A stretch of DNA of 12,783 nt from Saprospiraceae bacterium (GTDB lineage Bacteria; Bacteroidota; Bacteroidia; Chitinophagales; Saprospiraceae): assembly GCA_947441325.1 (NCBI GenBank), contig CANETR010000013.1, forward strand, positions 1 through 12,783, read 5' to 3'. The position numbers and the translations under genes were made by a program. The notes beneath the pieces are model-generated. The model had not been told where the DNA came from. It saw nothing but the letters and a program-made list of their open reading frames with translations, and did no database searches. Of the stretch, positions 1 to 6,267 are shown one piece after another (the stretch's first letter is position 1; each line of letters begins with the position of its first letter).

Positions 1-484
1 GTCTTGCCAAAATGGCATCTTTTTTTGACGGATCTAATTGTAGATTTGTGCTAACAGTAAAGTCATTGTTGTTTTTTATCAACTTGCCAAAAAGTTGATT
101 TTCAACTGCAAACATCGCAACAGTGAAAGGACGATAACGACCTCCACTTACCAGATTTCTTTCATCACCAAAAAAGCCCACAAAGGTATCTTTACCCCAG
201 ATTCCGGCCATTCCTTTCAAGCCCTTTTTGGTGAACATATTGCGCTCTATAACGATAGAGTCGTCCACTGCGTATTTATTCGAAATCGAATTTGCATATA
301 GCAAAAAAGCAAAAATGAAGATTATCCATTGATGCGCAGCCCTGAATTGTAAAAAGTTTGTGAGAAAAGCAGAAGGTTTTGAAACTGCGCTAATAATTAC
401 CTTTTTATCTTCTGTTTTTGCGCTTGTATTTTTTGCACCGGCTGCTGCTGGCTTTTTAGGGTCTTTGTTGCTATTTTTTGCCAT
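1..484 (-). CDS. TMTC-like membrane protein (GT-C fold plus probable TPR repeats), N-terminal part
   Basis: The first 161 codons of a larger minus-strand gene are visible; the 3' part lies beyond the left edge. The start is the ATG at 484, the first in frame. Residues 1-35 are rich in Lys, Ala, Asn and Ser and look cytoplasmic and disordered. Residues 52-66 (WIIFIFAFLLYANSI) form the first membrane segment. Just after it come YAVDDSIVI (71-79) and GGRYRPF (114-120). A membrane helix followed by an acidic DD motif and an RYRP motif is the pattern of the bacterial relatives of TMTC O-mannosyltransferases, which are GT-C glycosyltransferase-like proteins usually ending in TPR repeats. The family call rests on these motifs. 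The TPR part is not visible here and its presence is inferred from the family. Substrate and role are unknown. It is separated from the next gene by a terminator, so it is probably transcribed on its own. Confidence 0.75.
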   Translation of the reverse strand, partial: MAKNSNKDPKKPAAAGAKNTSAKTEDKKVIISAVSKPSAFLTNFLQFRAAHQWIIFIFAFLLYANSISNKYAVDDSIVIERNMFTKKGLKGMAGIWGKDTFVGFFGDERNLVSGGRYRPFTVAMFAVENQLFGKLIKNNNDFTVSTNLQLDPSKKDAILAR

Positions 485-511
485 AATCTTAAATAGGAAA
501 TGAGCTAATTG

Positions 512-525
512 TAAGCAAATGCTTA
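512..525. promoter_or_regulatory. small palindrome upstream of the TMTC-like gene
   Basis: Six-base arms TAAGCA and TGCTTA are separated by AA, 28-41 bp before the ATG at 484. The location fits an operator or a leader hairpin. With such short arms in AT-rich DNA, chance is a real alternative. No convincing -7/-33 promoter was found next to it. Confidence 0.25.
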
Positions 526-582
526 TTTATCTGCAATAATATGAAAAAAGCCGCAGACATCAAAAATTTTAGCCGCTTGCAC

Positions 583-618
583 AAAAAAAGCCTAAGAACT
601 TAGCGATCTTAGGCTTTT
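583..618 (-). terminator. intrinsic terminator after the DUF2892 gene
   Basis: A perfect 12-bp stem is formed by 586-597 (AAAAGCCTAAGA) and 607-618, with a 9-nt loop. Read on the minus strand, the stem runs into seven T residues. It lies 18 bp beyond the stop codon of the gene at 636-839 and isolates that gene from the TMTC-like gene downstream. A short T-run also follows on the plus strand, so it could work in both directions. Confidence 0.85.
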
Positions 619-635
619 AATTCATCAATAGAATT

Positions 636-839
636 TTACTTTTTCGAACAGGTGTTTATGCCAAAAGGCAGATATAAGGGGCAAAATGACATGGCAGATG
701 TCAATAAAAAAACAGCAGCAAAAACCAAGGCAATTATACCTAAAGTTCCGCTTATCACATTTGTAAAATACATGGCAGTTATAAGCGCTGCGGCAAGTAA
801 CCTTATTATTCGATCGGTTGTACCCATATTTGCTTTCAT
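636..839 (-). CDS. DUF2892 (YgaP-like) small inner-membrane protein
   Basis: A 67-residue protein that matches the whole length of the DUF2892 family, also found as the C-terminal membrane domain of YgaP. The features are an N-terminal NMGTTDRIIRLLAA segment (residues 4-17), a hydrophobic hairpin of two membrane helices (about 12-30 and 33-50), a CPLYLPFGINTC motif (53-64) with the two conserved cysteines, and a basic end. Members are common as stand-alone genes in Bacteroidetes. Their function is unknown; YgaP couples this domain to a rhodanese, which has suggested a link to sulfur handling, but no rhodanese is encoded here. The start at 839 gives the usual short polar lead before MGTTDR. 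The gene is followed by a strong terminator and preceded by about 115 bp of very AT-rich DNA in which no clear consensus promoter was seen. Confidence 0.85.
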   Translation of the reverse strand: MKANMGTTDRIIRLLAAALITAMYFTNVISGTLGIIALVFAAVFLLTSAMSFCPLYLPFGINTCSKK

Positions 840-954
840 AATATCAATGTTTTAAATGATCTAAATGAAGCAAATTTTATACTTTATTTTATTATAATAA
901 ATGATAAATATCAACTTATTATATATTTTTATAATTATTATATTTAAACCTTGT

Positions 955-1599
955 CTATAAGGTTGATATATTTATTTCCATGACAGTATCTTCAAACCAC
1001 TGAACGGGTATTCTGGTTTTGTCGCCTGTAAAAGTATCACATTTAAAAAAGAGATAATAGAGCTGTTTATAATCATCGCCGAGCCTTTCAAAAAGCCCAT
1101 TCAACCTGTGAAATGCCCGATTGGTTTCGGGATATTTTCTATTTAAATGCCAGGCATAATAGGCTTCGTCGTGCAATTCAATCACATTCAAAATATGATG
1201 CTCTTTTATAAAATTCTGAGCAAATTTCATGGCATAAACAGCATGATGTTTGGTCCAGTCCTGACGGGGACGAACTGTTTCTTCAAGGTGTTTAAAATTA
1301 TCGTGAATAATGCTTACCAAACGAAGGTGCTCTCTCAATGTTGAATTTGAGGTGATTTTATCTACATTGTCCAGCACTTCTCGAATATGAAAAATTACTT
1401 TCCCTTCGGGATGTCCGGTTCTTGGCTCTCCCCAAAAGGCTCCTTCCATCCAATCTTTCTGTCCGATAATTAATTTTTCGAGGGCTGTTTCAGGTTTTAC
1501 AATATCCGCTACCATTTCATAGGCCTGTGGATGCCTGTGATTACTTATCTGTTCGTATTGTTTGATAAAAAACCCGATATGCTCAGTGCTTTGCTGCAT
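955..1599 (-). CDS. uncharacterised HD-domain protein
   Basis: A soluble 214-residue protein when started at the ATG at 1599. The reading frame is open up to an ATG at 1665, but the added 22 residues (Cys- and Tyr-rich) overlap an inverted repeat and look like leader, so the shorter start is preferred. The order of metal-binding residues fits the HD phosphohydrolase superfamily: H71 in HPEGKVIFHIREV, H99-D100 in SIIHDNFKH, and a distal D188 in FFKCDTFTGDK. Extra histidines H118/H119 and H143-D144 (ELHDEAYYAW) could contribute to a second metal site. The HPEG...H opening recalls the HD domain of some tRNA nucleotidyltransferases and related hydrolases. There is no signal peptide or membrane segment. 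The substrate cannot be told from the sequence, and neighbours give no clue. It appears to be a single-gene unit. Confidence 0.7.
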   Translation of the reverse strand: MQQSTEHIGFFIKQYEQISNHRHPQAYEMVADIVKPETALEKLIIGQKDWMEGAFWGEPRTGHPEGKVIFHIREVLDNVDKITSNSTLREHLRLVSIIHDNFKHLEETVRPRQDWTKHHAVYAMKFAQNFIKEHHILNVIELHDEAYYAWHLNRKYPETNRAFHRLNGLFERLGDDYKQLYYLFFKCDTFTGDKTRIPVQWFEDTVMEINISTL

Positions 1600-1627
1600 T
1601 GCCCAACAATAATAAATTTGTACGCTG

Positions 1628-1667
1628 TTTTGGTAATGTGAACAAATTATCAAAAACCTTACCAAAA
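1628..1667. repeat. inverted repeat in the leader of the HD-domain gene
   Basis: Nine-base perfect arms TTTTGGTAA (1628-1636) and TTACCAAAA (1659-1667) flank 22 nt, just upstream of the preferred start at 1599. It could be a regulator-binding site with half-sites two helical turns or more apart, or a leader stem-loop. There is no T-tract that would make it a terminator. Confidence 0.4.
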
Positions 1668-1704
1668 TGTTAAGAAAGTGTAATACTTGTTAACGTATTG
1701 TTTT

Positions 1705-1725
1705 ATTAGAACGTTTGGTTCTAAT
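1705..1725. promoter_or_regulatory. palindrome between the 67-residue gene and the HD-domain gene
   Basis: Perfect eight-base arms ATTAGAAC (1705-1712) and GTTCTAAT (1718-1725) enclose GTTTG. It lies between the stop at 1774 and the HD-gene start at 1599. It lacks a downstream T-run on the minus strand, so an operator is more likely than an intrinsic terminator, although a weak terminator for the upstream small gene cannot be excluded. Confidence 0.4.
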
Positions 1726-1773
1726 TGTATTAATATAAATTAGTGGAGAAACTTTGTAGGGAATGATTCTCCT

Positions 1774-1977
1774 TTATCTTTTACTTGGGTCAGCAAAATC
1801 TCGGGTAATGCATATAGTGTATTGACCTGGCTCTTTTCGGTTCAACTCATTCAGTTTTTTGTAAGCCTTTGCTAATCCTTCCTCTGTTTTTTCGAAGTGT
1901 TCCACATCTATGCTGCAGTAACCATCTTCGCAATTGGCCTGTATGGTATAGAAATAATCGTACTTGCGCTTTCTCAT
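1774..1977 (-). CDS. hypothetical 67-residue protein
   Basis: No family was recognised. The protein is soluble and of mixed charge. It opens with a basic MRKRKYDYFYTIQ, then a strand-like segment with two cysteines (CEDGYCSIDVEHF, residues 16-28), a likely helix EEGLAKAYKKLNELNRK (32-48) and a closing strand QYTICITRDF (52-61). This beta-alpha-beta look and ordinary residue use argue for a real gene. A well-formed Bacteroidetes-type promoter lies directly upstream (1999-2028), which supports expression from the ATG at 1977. It is not near enough to kdsA to be in the same operon, since a hairpin and the promoter lie between them. Confidence 0.6.
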   Translation of the reverse strand: MRKRKYDYFYTIQANCEDGYCSIDVEHFEKTEEGLAKAYKKLNELNRKEPGQYTICITRDFADPSKR

Positions 1978-1998
1978 GAAGTTGTTTTTTACATTGTA

Positions 1999-2028
1999 CT
2001 AAAGTAGTATAAACATAAAAAATTTCAA
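1999..2028 (-). promoter_or_regulatory. Bacteroidetes-type promoter for the 67-residue gene
   Basis: On the minus strand a -33 TTG (2026-2028) is followed after exactly 19 nt by TACTTTAG (1999-2006), which matches the -7 consensus TAnnTTTG at all but one defined base. The start codon at 1977 is 21 bp further on, which is a suitable leader length. Confidence 0.6.
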
Positions 2029-2038
2029 TGAAATACCT

Positions 2039-2062
2039 AAATAAAACCCCAGGTTTTTATTT
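2039..2062 (-). terminator. probable terminator of kdsA
   Basis: AAATAAAACC (2039-2048) pairs with the segment 2052-2062 with one bulged T and a 3-nt loop. On the minus strand the descending arm is T-rich (GGTTTTATTT). It sits about 70 bp beyond the kdsA stop and just before the promoter of the next gene. GC content of the stem is low, so strength is uncertain. Confidence 0.45.
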
Positions 2063-2103
2063 ACAAAGCTGCTTGGTTTCTTTCTGGGTAAAATGCGGCA
2101 GCA

Positions 2104-2130
2104 GCACAATTTAGGATTTTAACATTGTGC
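2104..2130 (-). other. hairpin directly after the kdsA stop codon
   Basis: Perfect seven-base arms GCACAAT (2104-2110) and ATTGTGC (2124-2130) with a 13-nt loop begin 1 nt after the kdsA stop. No T-run follows, so it is more likely an mRNA 3'-end structure than an intrinsic terminator. Confidence 0.3.
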
Positions 2131-2131
2131 A

Positions 2132-2926
2132 TCAATCTATAGCATTTGAAACCTTCAGCAGCTTTTCCAAAAGTTTTTCCATTTCATTCAAATAAATCAT
2201 ATTCGGTCCATCTGATAGTGCCTCATCGGGCCGTGGATGTGTTTCTATAAAAAATCCTTTAATGCCAATTGCAGCAGCGGCCTGAGCCAGCATAGGCGCG
2301 TAGGCCCTGTTGCCTCCACTTTTTCCACCTGCTCCTCCAGGTTTTTGAACCGAGTGCGTAGCATCCATCATCACAGGATAACCAAGCTGCATCATATCTA
2401 ATATTCCAGTATAATCGACCACAAGGTTGTTGTAGCCAAACATGCTGCCTCGTTCTGTGAGTATGATGTTGCTGTTACCGGCCTCTTCTATTTTACTTAC
2501 AACATGTTTCATATCCTGTCCGGATAAAAACTGTGCTTTTTTGACATTGATTATTTTTCCTGTCTCAGCAGCGGCAACTAAGAGGTCGGTTTGTCGGCAT
2601 AAAAAAGCTGGAATCTGCAGAATATCACAGACTTCGGCAACGGGTGCTGCCTGATAGGACTCGTGAATGTCACTTAGCAGCGGAAATCCATATTTCGATT
2701 TTATATCGGACAGCATCTGAAGGCCTTTTTCCATACCCGGTCCTCTGAAAGAATTGATGGAGGTACGGTTTGCCTTATCGAATGAAGCCTTGAATATTAT
2801 AGTATAAGGCATTTTTGCCTCTATTTCTTTTAACGCTGCAGCAACCTCATCGAGCAATTCGGCCGATTCGATGACACAGGGACCTGCTACGAGAAAGTGG
2901 TTAGTTTTGAGTTTGCTATAAAGCAT
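2132..2926 (-). CDS. kdsA: 3-deoxy-8-phosphooctulonate synthase (Kdo-8-P synthase)
   Basis: A cytoplasmic TIM-barrel enzyme that condenses phosphoenolpyruvate with D-arabinose 5-phosphate to give Kdo-8-phosphate, the precursor of the inner-core LPS sugar Kdo. The full-length 264-residue protein carries the family motifs in order: AGPCVIES (14-21), KASFDKANRTS (46-56), GPGMEKG (62-68), a DIHES segment (86-90), LCRQTDLL (109-116), LTERGSMFGYNNLVVD (156-171), DATHSVQKPGG (188-198) and IETHPRPDEALSDGPNM (227-243). Cys17, His191, Glu228 and Asp239 have the same mutual spacing as the metal ligands Cys11, His185, Glu222 and Asp233 of the Aquifex aeolicus enzyme. This places it in the metal-dependent class, unlike the E. 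coli enzyme, which has Asn at the Cys position. The gene follows kdsD, which makes its substrate, 132 bp upstream. No separate promoter was identified in that spacer. Confidence 0.97.
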   Translation of the reverse strand: MLYSKLKTNHFLVAGPCVIESAELLDEVAAALKEIEAKMPYTIIFKASFDKANRTSINSFRGPGMEKGLQMLSDIKSKYGFPLLSDIHESYQAAPVAEVCDILQIPAFLCRQTDLLVAAAETGKIINVKKAQFLSGQDMKHVVSKIEEAGNSNIILTERGSMFGYNNLVVDYTGILDMMQLGYPVMMDATHSVQKPGGAGGKSGGNRAYAPMLAQAAAAIGIKGFFIETHPRPDEALSDGPNMIYLNEMEKLLEKLLKVSNAID

Positions 2927-2956
2927 ATATTTTTTGTCAGGTTTAAAGCGTTTTTA

Positions 2957-3053
2957 AAATCAGAAGTTAGAGGGTAGAAATCAGAAATTACAAAAAATAA
3001 AGACAAAAGGGCACAGAATACAATTCATCATTCTAATTTCTTACTTCTACCTT
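2957..3053. repeat. intergenic repeat between kdsD and kdsA
   Basis: Two kinds of repetition overlap. A 13-nt direct repeat, AAATCAGAAGTTA (2957-2969) and AAATCAGAAATTA (2978-2990), differs at one base and has a 21-bp period. A 20-nt inverted repeat, 2971-2990 against 3034-3053, pairs at 17 of 20 positions around a 43-nt loop. The purine-rich AGAAATTA/AGAAGTTA vocabulary resembles dispersed intergenic repeats seen in flavobacterial genomes; that link is from memory and needs a genome search. In mRNA it could form a long stem between the two coding regions. Confidence 0.5.
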
Positions 3054-3058
3054 AATTA

Positions 3059-4000
3059 TCATCTAAACATATGCTTAGCAATCACGCCAATCGGAGCCCC
3101 ATTTTCCAAAACAACTAAAGCTGTTATTTTAAATTGATTCATGAGTTCCTCGGCCTCTAAAACCGATTGATTTCCATTGACAGATTTTGGATTTTTAGTC
3201 ATAATATCCTCCGCGCGGAGCTTAAAAAATTCACCATCGCCACTTCTTTCCAAGGCCCTTCGCAGGTCTCCGTCAGTAATAATTCCTAAGATCTGATTAT
3301 TATCAAGACAAAGCGCCAGACCCAGCATCCCTTTTGACATTACGGAGATTACCTCGCGAAGATTACTTTCTGGTTTTACTGCTGGCAGTTCTCTACTCAT
3401 CAGTTCTGCAGTTTTGGTCAGAATTTTTCTACCCAGACTACCCCCCGGATGATACAAGGCAAAATCTTCCTGTCTGAATCCTGAAAGCTCAATTAGAACA
3501 GCAGCAAGCGCATGTCCCATTGCCAGGCTTGTAATAGCCGATGCCATTGGAACTGCCGGAAGATTAGATGCTTCCTTTTCAACAGCAATATCAAGAACAA
3601 AGTCGGCATGTTTGGCCAAGGTTGAGTTTTTAACAGCACAGATACAGATATGTGGCAATGCCAAACGATTAATATGCGGAATCAACTGCAGCAGTTCATC
3701 GGTTTCTCCCGAATTGGAAATGCTTAAAAAACAGTCGCCCGGCATCAGCATGCCCAAGTCGCCATGAATAGCTTCCGAAGGATGCATAAAAATTGCTGGT
3801 CGGCCGATGCTTGCAAAGGTAGCGGCTATCTTCTTCCCTATTAGTCCCGATTTGCCCATTCCACAAACAACAATACGACCACTACAGGCATAAAGCCGCT
3901 TTGCAGCCTCTTCAAAATTTGAATCGAGCCGTTTGCTAATGCCCTCTAAGGCATCTTTTTCAACAGAAAAAACTCTTTTTGCTGTTTCGAGTATATTCAT
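3059..4000 (-). CDS. kdsD: arabinose-5-phosphate isomerase, KpsF/GutQ family (SIS plus two CBS domains)
   Basis: Interconverts ribulose 5-phosphate and arabinose 5-phosphate, the first committed step to Kdo. Its product is the substrate of KdsA encoded next. The 313 residues comprise a SIS domain (about 35-195) with GMGKSGLIG (47-55), HPSEAIHGDLGM (73-84), SNSGETDE (95-102) and YHPGGSLGRK (183-192), then two CBS domains (about 198-252 and 264-313). Lys50, His79, Glu102 and His184 align with Lys59, His88, Glu111 and His193, the residues implicated in catalysis in E. coli KdsD. Odd point: the segment that reads PTSSTT...MGDALA in E. coli is PMASAI...MGHALA here (residues 151-165), so the Ser/Thr loop and the Asp are replaced. 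Position beside kdsA favours the Kdo role, but a different sugar phosphate is possible. The preceding 248 bp are divergent from the beta-barrel gene. Confidence 0.88.
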   Translation of the reverse strand: MNILETAKRVFSVEKDALEGISKRLDSNFEEAAKRLYACSGRIVVCGMGKSGLIGKKIAATFASIGRPAIFMHPSEAIHGDLGMLMPGDCFLSISNSGETDELLQLIPHINRLALPHICICAVKNSTLAKHADFVLDIAVEKEASNLPAVPMASAITSLAMGHALAAVLIELSGFRQEDFALYHPGGSLGRKILTKTAELMSRELPAVKPESNLREVISVMSKGMLGLALCLDNNQILGIITDGDLRRALERSGDGEFFKLRAEDIMTKNPKSVNGNQSVLEAEELMNQFKITALVVLENGAPIGVIAKHMFR

Positions 4001-4087
4001 TTAGGGCTTTTTTAAAAAATATATCTATATAAAAATCTAAATTTATACTATTTACATTCTTGTTAAGAATAAAAACTCAGAATTTTA

Positions 4088-4117
4088 TTTGCAAACTTTA
4101 TTAAATATCTTAATTTG
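4088..4117 (+). promoter_or_regulatory. possible promoter of the beta-barrel gene
   Basis: TTTG (4088-4091), 18 nt, then TTAATTTG (4110-4117), one base off TAnnTTTG. This would leave a leader of roughly 120 nt before the ATG at 4249. It is the best match in the divergent 4001-4248 spacer, which is otherwise AT-rich without a clear repeat or RNA gene. The first ATG has no Shine-Dalgarno sequence, which is common in this phylum. Confidence 0.35.
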
Positions 4118-4248
4118 GACTTAGATTGTGCTCTATTCAGCCATAATATTCTGTAAAATTATACATTATTAGGTTGAATCTAAAAAACGCCTCGAAAATT
4201 ATTGGCAGAGATGTCGATAATTATTAAATAAACCAAAACCTGCTAATT

Positions 4249-5139
4249 ATGAAAAAGGTCATATTTTTTGCTTGTCTTTTGTCTTCACAATTTATCATCG
4301 CACAAGGCTACCTCAAACTTGGAGGCGGTTACGGATTTTCTGCTTCGAAAGATAATTTTTCCTCCCCGGTACTTGTCTTACAGGGCAACAATAGCATTGT
4401 ATCAAAAGAAAATGTTTATGGGACAATAGGCAGTGGGGCTACTTTCAGACTGGCAGGAGGCTATACCTTTTCGAATAATTTCGGGATAGAACTGGAGGGC
4501 TATTATTTGATGGGTGATAAGAAATATGTGGCAGAGGAGTCAAATACAAGCAATAATTACAGGGAAACAAAATTTGCCAGTACAAAGCAGTTCAGGGTTT
4601 TTCCCTCCGTTTATGCCAGAGCGAGCAAAGGACTTGTAAAACCCTACATAGGATTTGGTCCTGTATTGCCATTAGTCGGTTTTACTTTTTTGGAACTCCG
4701 AACAGAAGAGCCCATCATCAATAAAAGCTCATACCGTTACTACAAAGTGAGCGGCAATTTTACCGTTGGTTTCGAATCTTATGCAGGTGCAAGTATCGAT
4801 TGTCCCAATGAAAATTTTAATCTTTTTATGGAAGTTCGATATACAGGCGTAAGAGTCAAATCGAAAAAGGCAAAACTCACTGCATGGTCCGAAACTGAAA
4901 TCAGCAGCGGTAATGTGACCGATAAATTGGCGACAGCAGATTTATTCTATACTGAAATCAATTTTGTAGATAAAATCACCAATGAGTCTAATACTTTACC
5001 AACTGTTTTGGGCGGAATCAATACCTCTATTCCGGATTTTGACAAACCAATGGATGATCTGACAAGCAAAAATAATTTCAATTCCTTTGGAATAAACATT
5101 GGCGTAAGAGTGAACTTACTGAAGAAAAAAACGGAATAA
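4249..5139 (+). CDS. secreted outer-membrane beta-barrel protein
   Basis: A 296-residue protein with a Sec signal peptide (MKKVIFFACLLSSQFIIAQ, cleavage near residues 18-20). The mature part starts with YLKLGGGYGFSAS and continues with alternating amphipathic strands rich in Gly and aromatic residues, such as GATFRLAGGYTF, FGIELEGYYLMG, KPYIGFGPVLPLVGF and NLFMEVRYTGVRV. It ends in FGINIGVRVNLL (283-294), a typical closing barrel strand, followed by a short basic tail. A polar stretch rich in Asn, Thr and Asp at about 206-280 is probably a long extracellular loop. This matches the porin-like, OmpA-barrel type superfamily of Bacteroidetes. Cargo or role cannot be told. It is the only plus-strand gene here, convergent with the efflux operon; the two stop codons are 9 bp apart, with no room for a separate terminator between them. 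Confidence 0.8.
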   Translation: MKKVIFFACLLSSQFIIAQGYLKLGGGYGFSASKDNFSSPVLVLQGNNSIVSKENVYGTIGSGATFRLAGGYTFSNNFGIELEGYYLMGDKKYVAEESNTSNNYRETKFASTKQFRVFPSVYARASKGLVKPYIGFGPVLPLVGFTFLELRTEEPIINKSSYRYYKVSGNFTVGFESYAGASIDCPNENFNLFMEVRYTGVRVKSKKAKLTAWSETEISSGNVTDKLATADLFYTEINFVDKITNESNTLPTVLGGINTSIPDFDKPMDDLTSKNNFNSFGINIGVRVNLLKKKTE

Positions 5140-5148
5140 GCTGCTTTG

Positions 5149-6261
5149 CTAAGATCTCTTATTGTAACTTATTATCGCCAAAACATTGAAAACCAATGCA
5201 AATAGGGCGGTAACTAAAAACTCGTGACCAAGGTCAGCAAATCCACTGCCCTTGATATACACCGCTCTGATGAGCTTGATGAAATAGCGCGGCGGATTGA
5301 AGGCCGATATCCACTGCGCCCATTCGGGCATACTGTCAACAGGCGTGTAAAGTCCGCTCATTAGAATAAAAACCATGAGAATAAAAAAGGCAAAAAGTGT
5401 CGCCTGCTGCTGATTTTCTGCGAATGTGCTCAAGAGCAGTCCTACGCCCAAAACTGCCAAAAGATACAAGGCTGCATAACTGTAAATTACCAGAAAAGAA
5501 CCCGCTGGAAAAATACCATAAAAGAGGTAGGCTATGCTCATGCCTATAGTGATACTCAACATTCCTAAGACCCAAAAAGGAATGAGTTTGCCCAAAATAA
5601 ATTGATACTTTTTTAAGGGGCTTACATTAATTTGTTCCATAGTACCGATTTCTTTTTCGGCCACAATGTTCAAGGCTGAAAGAAAACTACCCACCATAGT
5701 TACCAACATAACCAGTATGCCCGGAACCATAAAAAGATAATAGTTTACATGCGGATTATAGCGCAGTGTCGAACTGACCGTCACGGGCATTTTCTGCTCA
5801 ATACCGGCACCCCATTCTTGCATAATTTCTGCATTAAACGCTGCAACCAACTGCTGTGCATAAGCTGCGCCCAAGCCGGCCTTAATCCCGTTTACCGCAT
5901 CGGCAGCAATATGAACCGTACCTTTTCGCTCTCTGATCAGGTTATTCTCAAAGCCGGGTTCTATGCTAAGAATGAGGTCGGACTTGCTCTTTCCTACCAT
6001 TTTCAAGGCATAGTTATAATTCTGACCGTAGTCGTTCAATATAAAAAGACCCGATGCTTTTATTTTTTCTGTCAGACGACGGCTATAGCTTGATACATCA
6101 TTATCTACTACCGAAATGCTGATGTTTTTGACTTCGTAATCGGCCGCCAAGGGAATCAGTATGAGCTGTATGATGGGCATTGCAAGAATCATCCGCAGAA
6201 TTGCTTTATTTCTGAAGATTTGCCTGAATTCCTTGCGAAGCATAAACATAATATTTCTCAT
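5149..6261 (-). CDS. ABC-2 type export permease, YbhR-like (last gene of efflux operon)
   Basis: One of two membrane subunits of the pump. At 370 residues it is the same size as YbhR/YbhS of E. coli. It has the ABC-2 permease layout: a basic cytoplasmic N-terminus with KEFRQIFRNK (10-19), membrane helix 1 (about 22-40), a large periplasmic domain (about 42-172), then five membrane helices (about 174-200, 221-248, 255-280, 286-306 and 346-366). The cytoplasmic EKEIGTMEQINVSPLK (202-217) between helices 2 and 3 is the conserved coupling segment that contacts the ATPase. GLYTPVDSMP (303-312) is the usual turn near the last periplasmic segment. The gene starts 6 bp after the stop of the sister permease, so the pair is translated together and probably forms a heterodimer. 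The sequence differs clearly from its sister, so the pore is likely asymmetric. Substrate unknown. Confidence 0.9.
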   Translation of the reverse strand: MRNIMFMLRKEFRQIFRNKAILRMILAMPIIQLILIPLAADYEVKNISISVVDNDVSSYSRRLTEKIKASGLFILNDYGQNYNYALKMVGKSKSDLILSIEPGFENNLIRERKGTVHIAADAVNGIKAGLGAAYAQQLVAAFNAEIMQEWGAGIEQKMPVTVSSTLRYNPHVNYYLFMVPGILVMLVTMVGSFLSALNIVAEKEIGTMEQINVSPLKKYQFILGKLIPFWVLGMLSITIGMSIAYLFYGIFPAGSFLVIYSYAALYLLAVLGVGLLLSTFAENQQQATLFAFFILMVFILMSGLYTPVDSMPEWAQWISAFNPPRYFIKLIRAVYIKGSGFADLGHEFLVTALFALVFNVLAIISYNKRS

Positions 6262-6267
6262 AATCTA

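Noticed and set aside
652..855. Plus-strand open frame of 67 codons
   Set aside because: It is antisense to the DUF2892 gene across almost its full length; the minus-strand product matches a known family and has a terminator in the right place.
1600..1665. Upstream ATG at 1665 for the HD-domain gene
   Set aside because: The added 22 residues overlap the inverted repeat at 1628-1667, are unlike the rest of the protein, and the ATG at 1599 gives a normal soluble start.
5336..5575. Second minus-strand open frame inside the last permease gene
   Set aside because: It lies in another frame of a well-supported permease and has no recognisable content.
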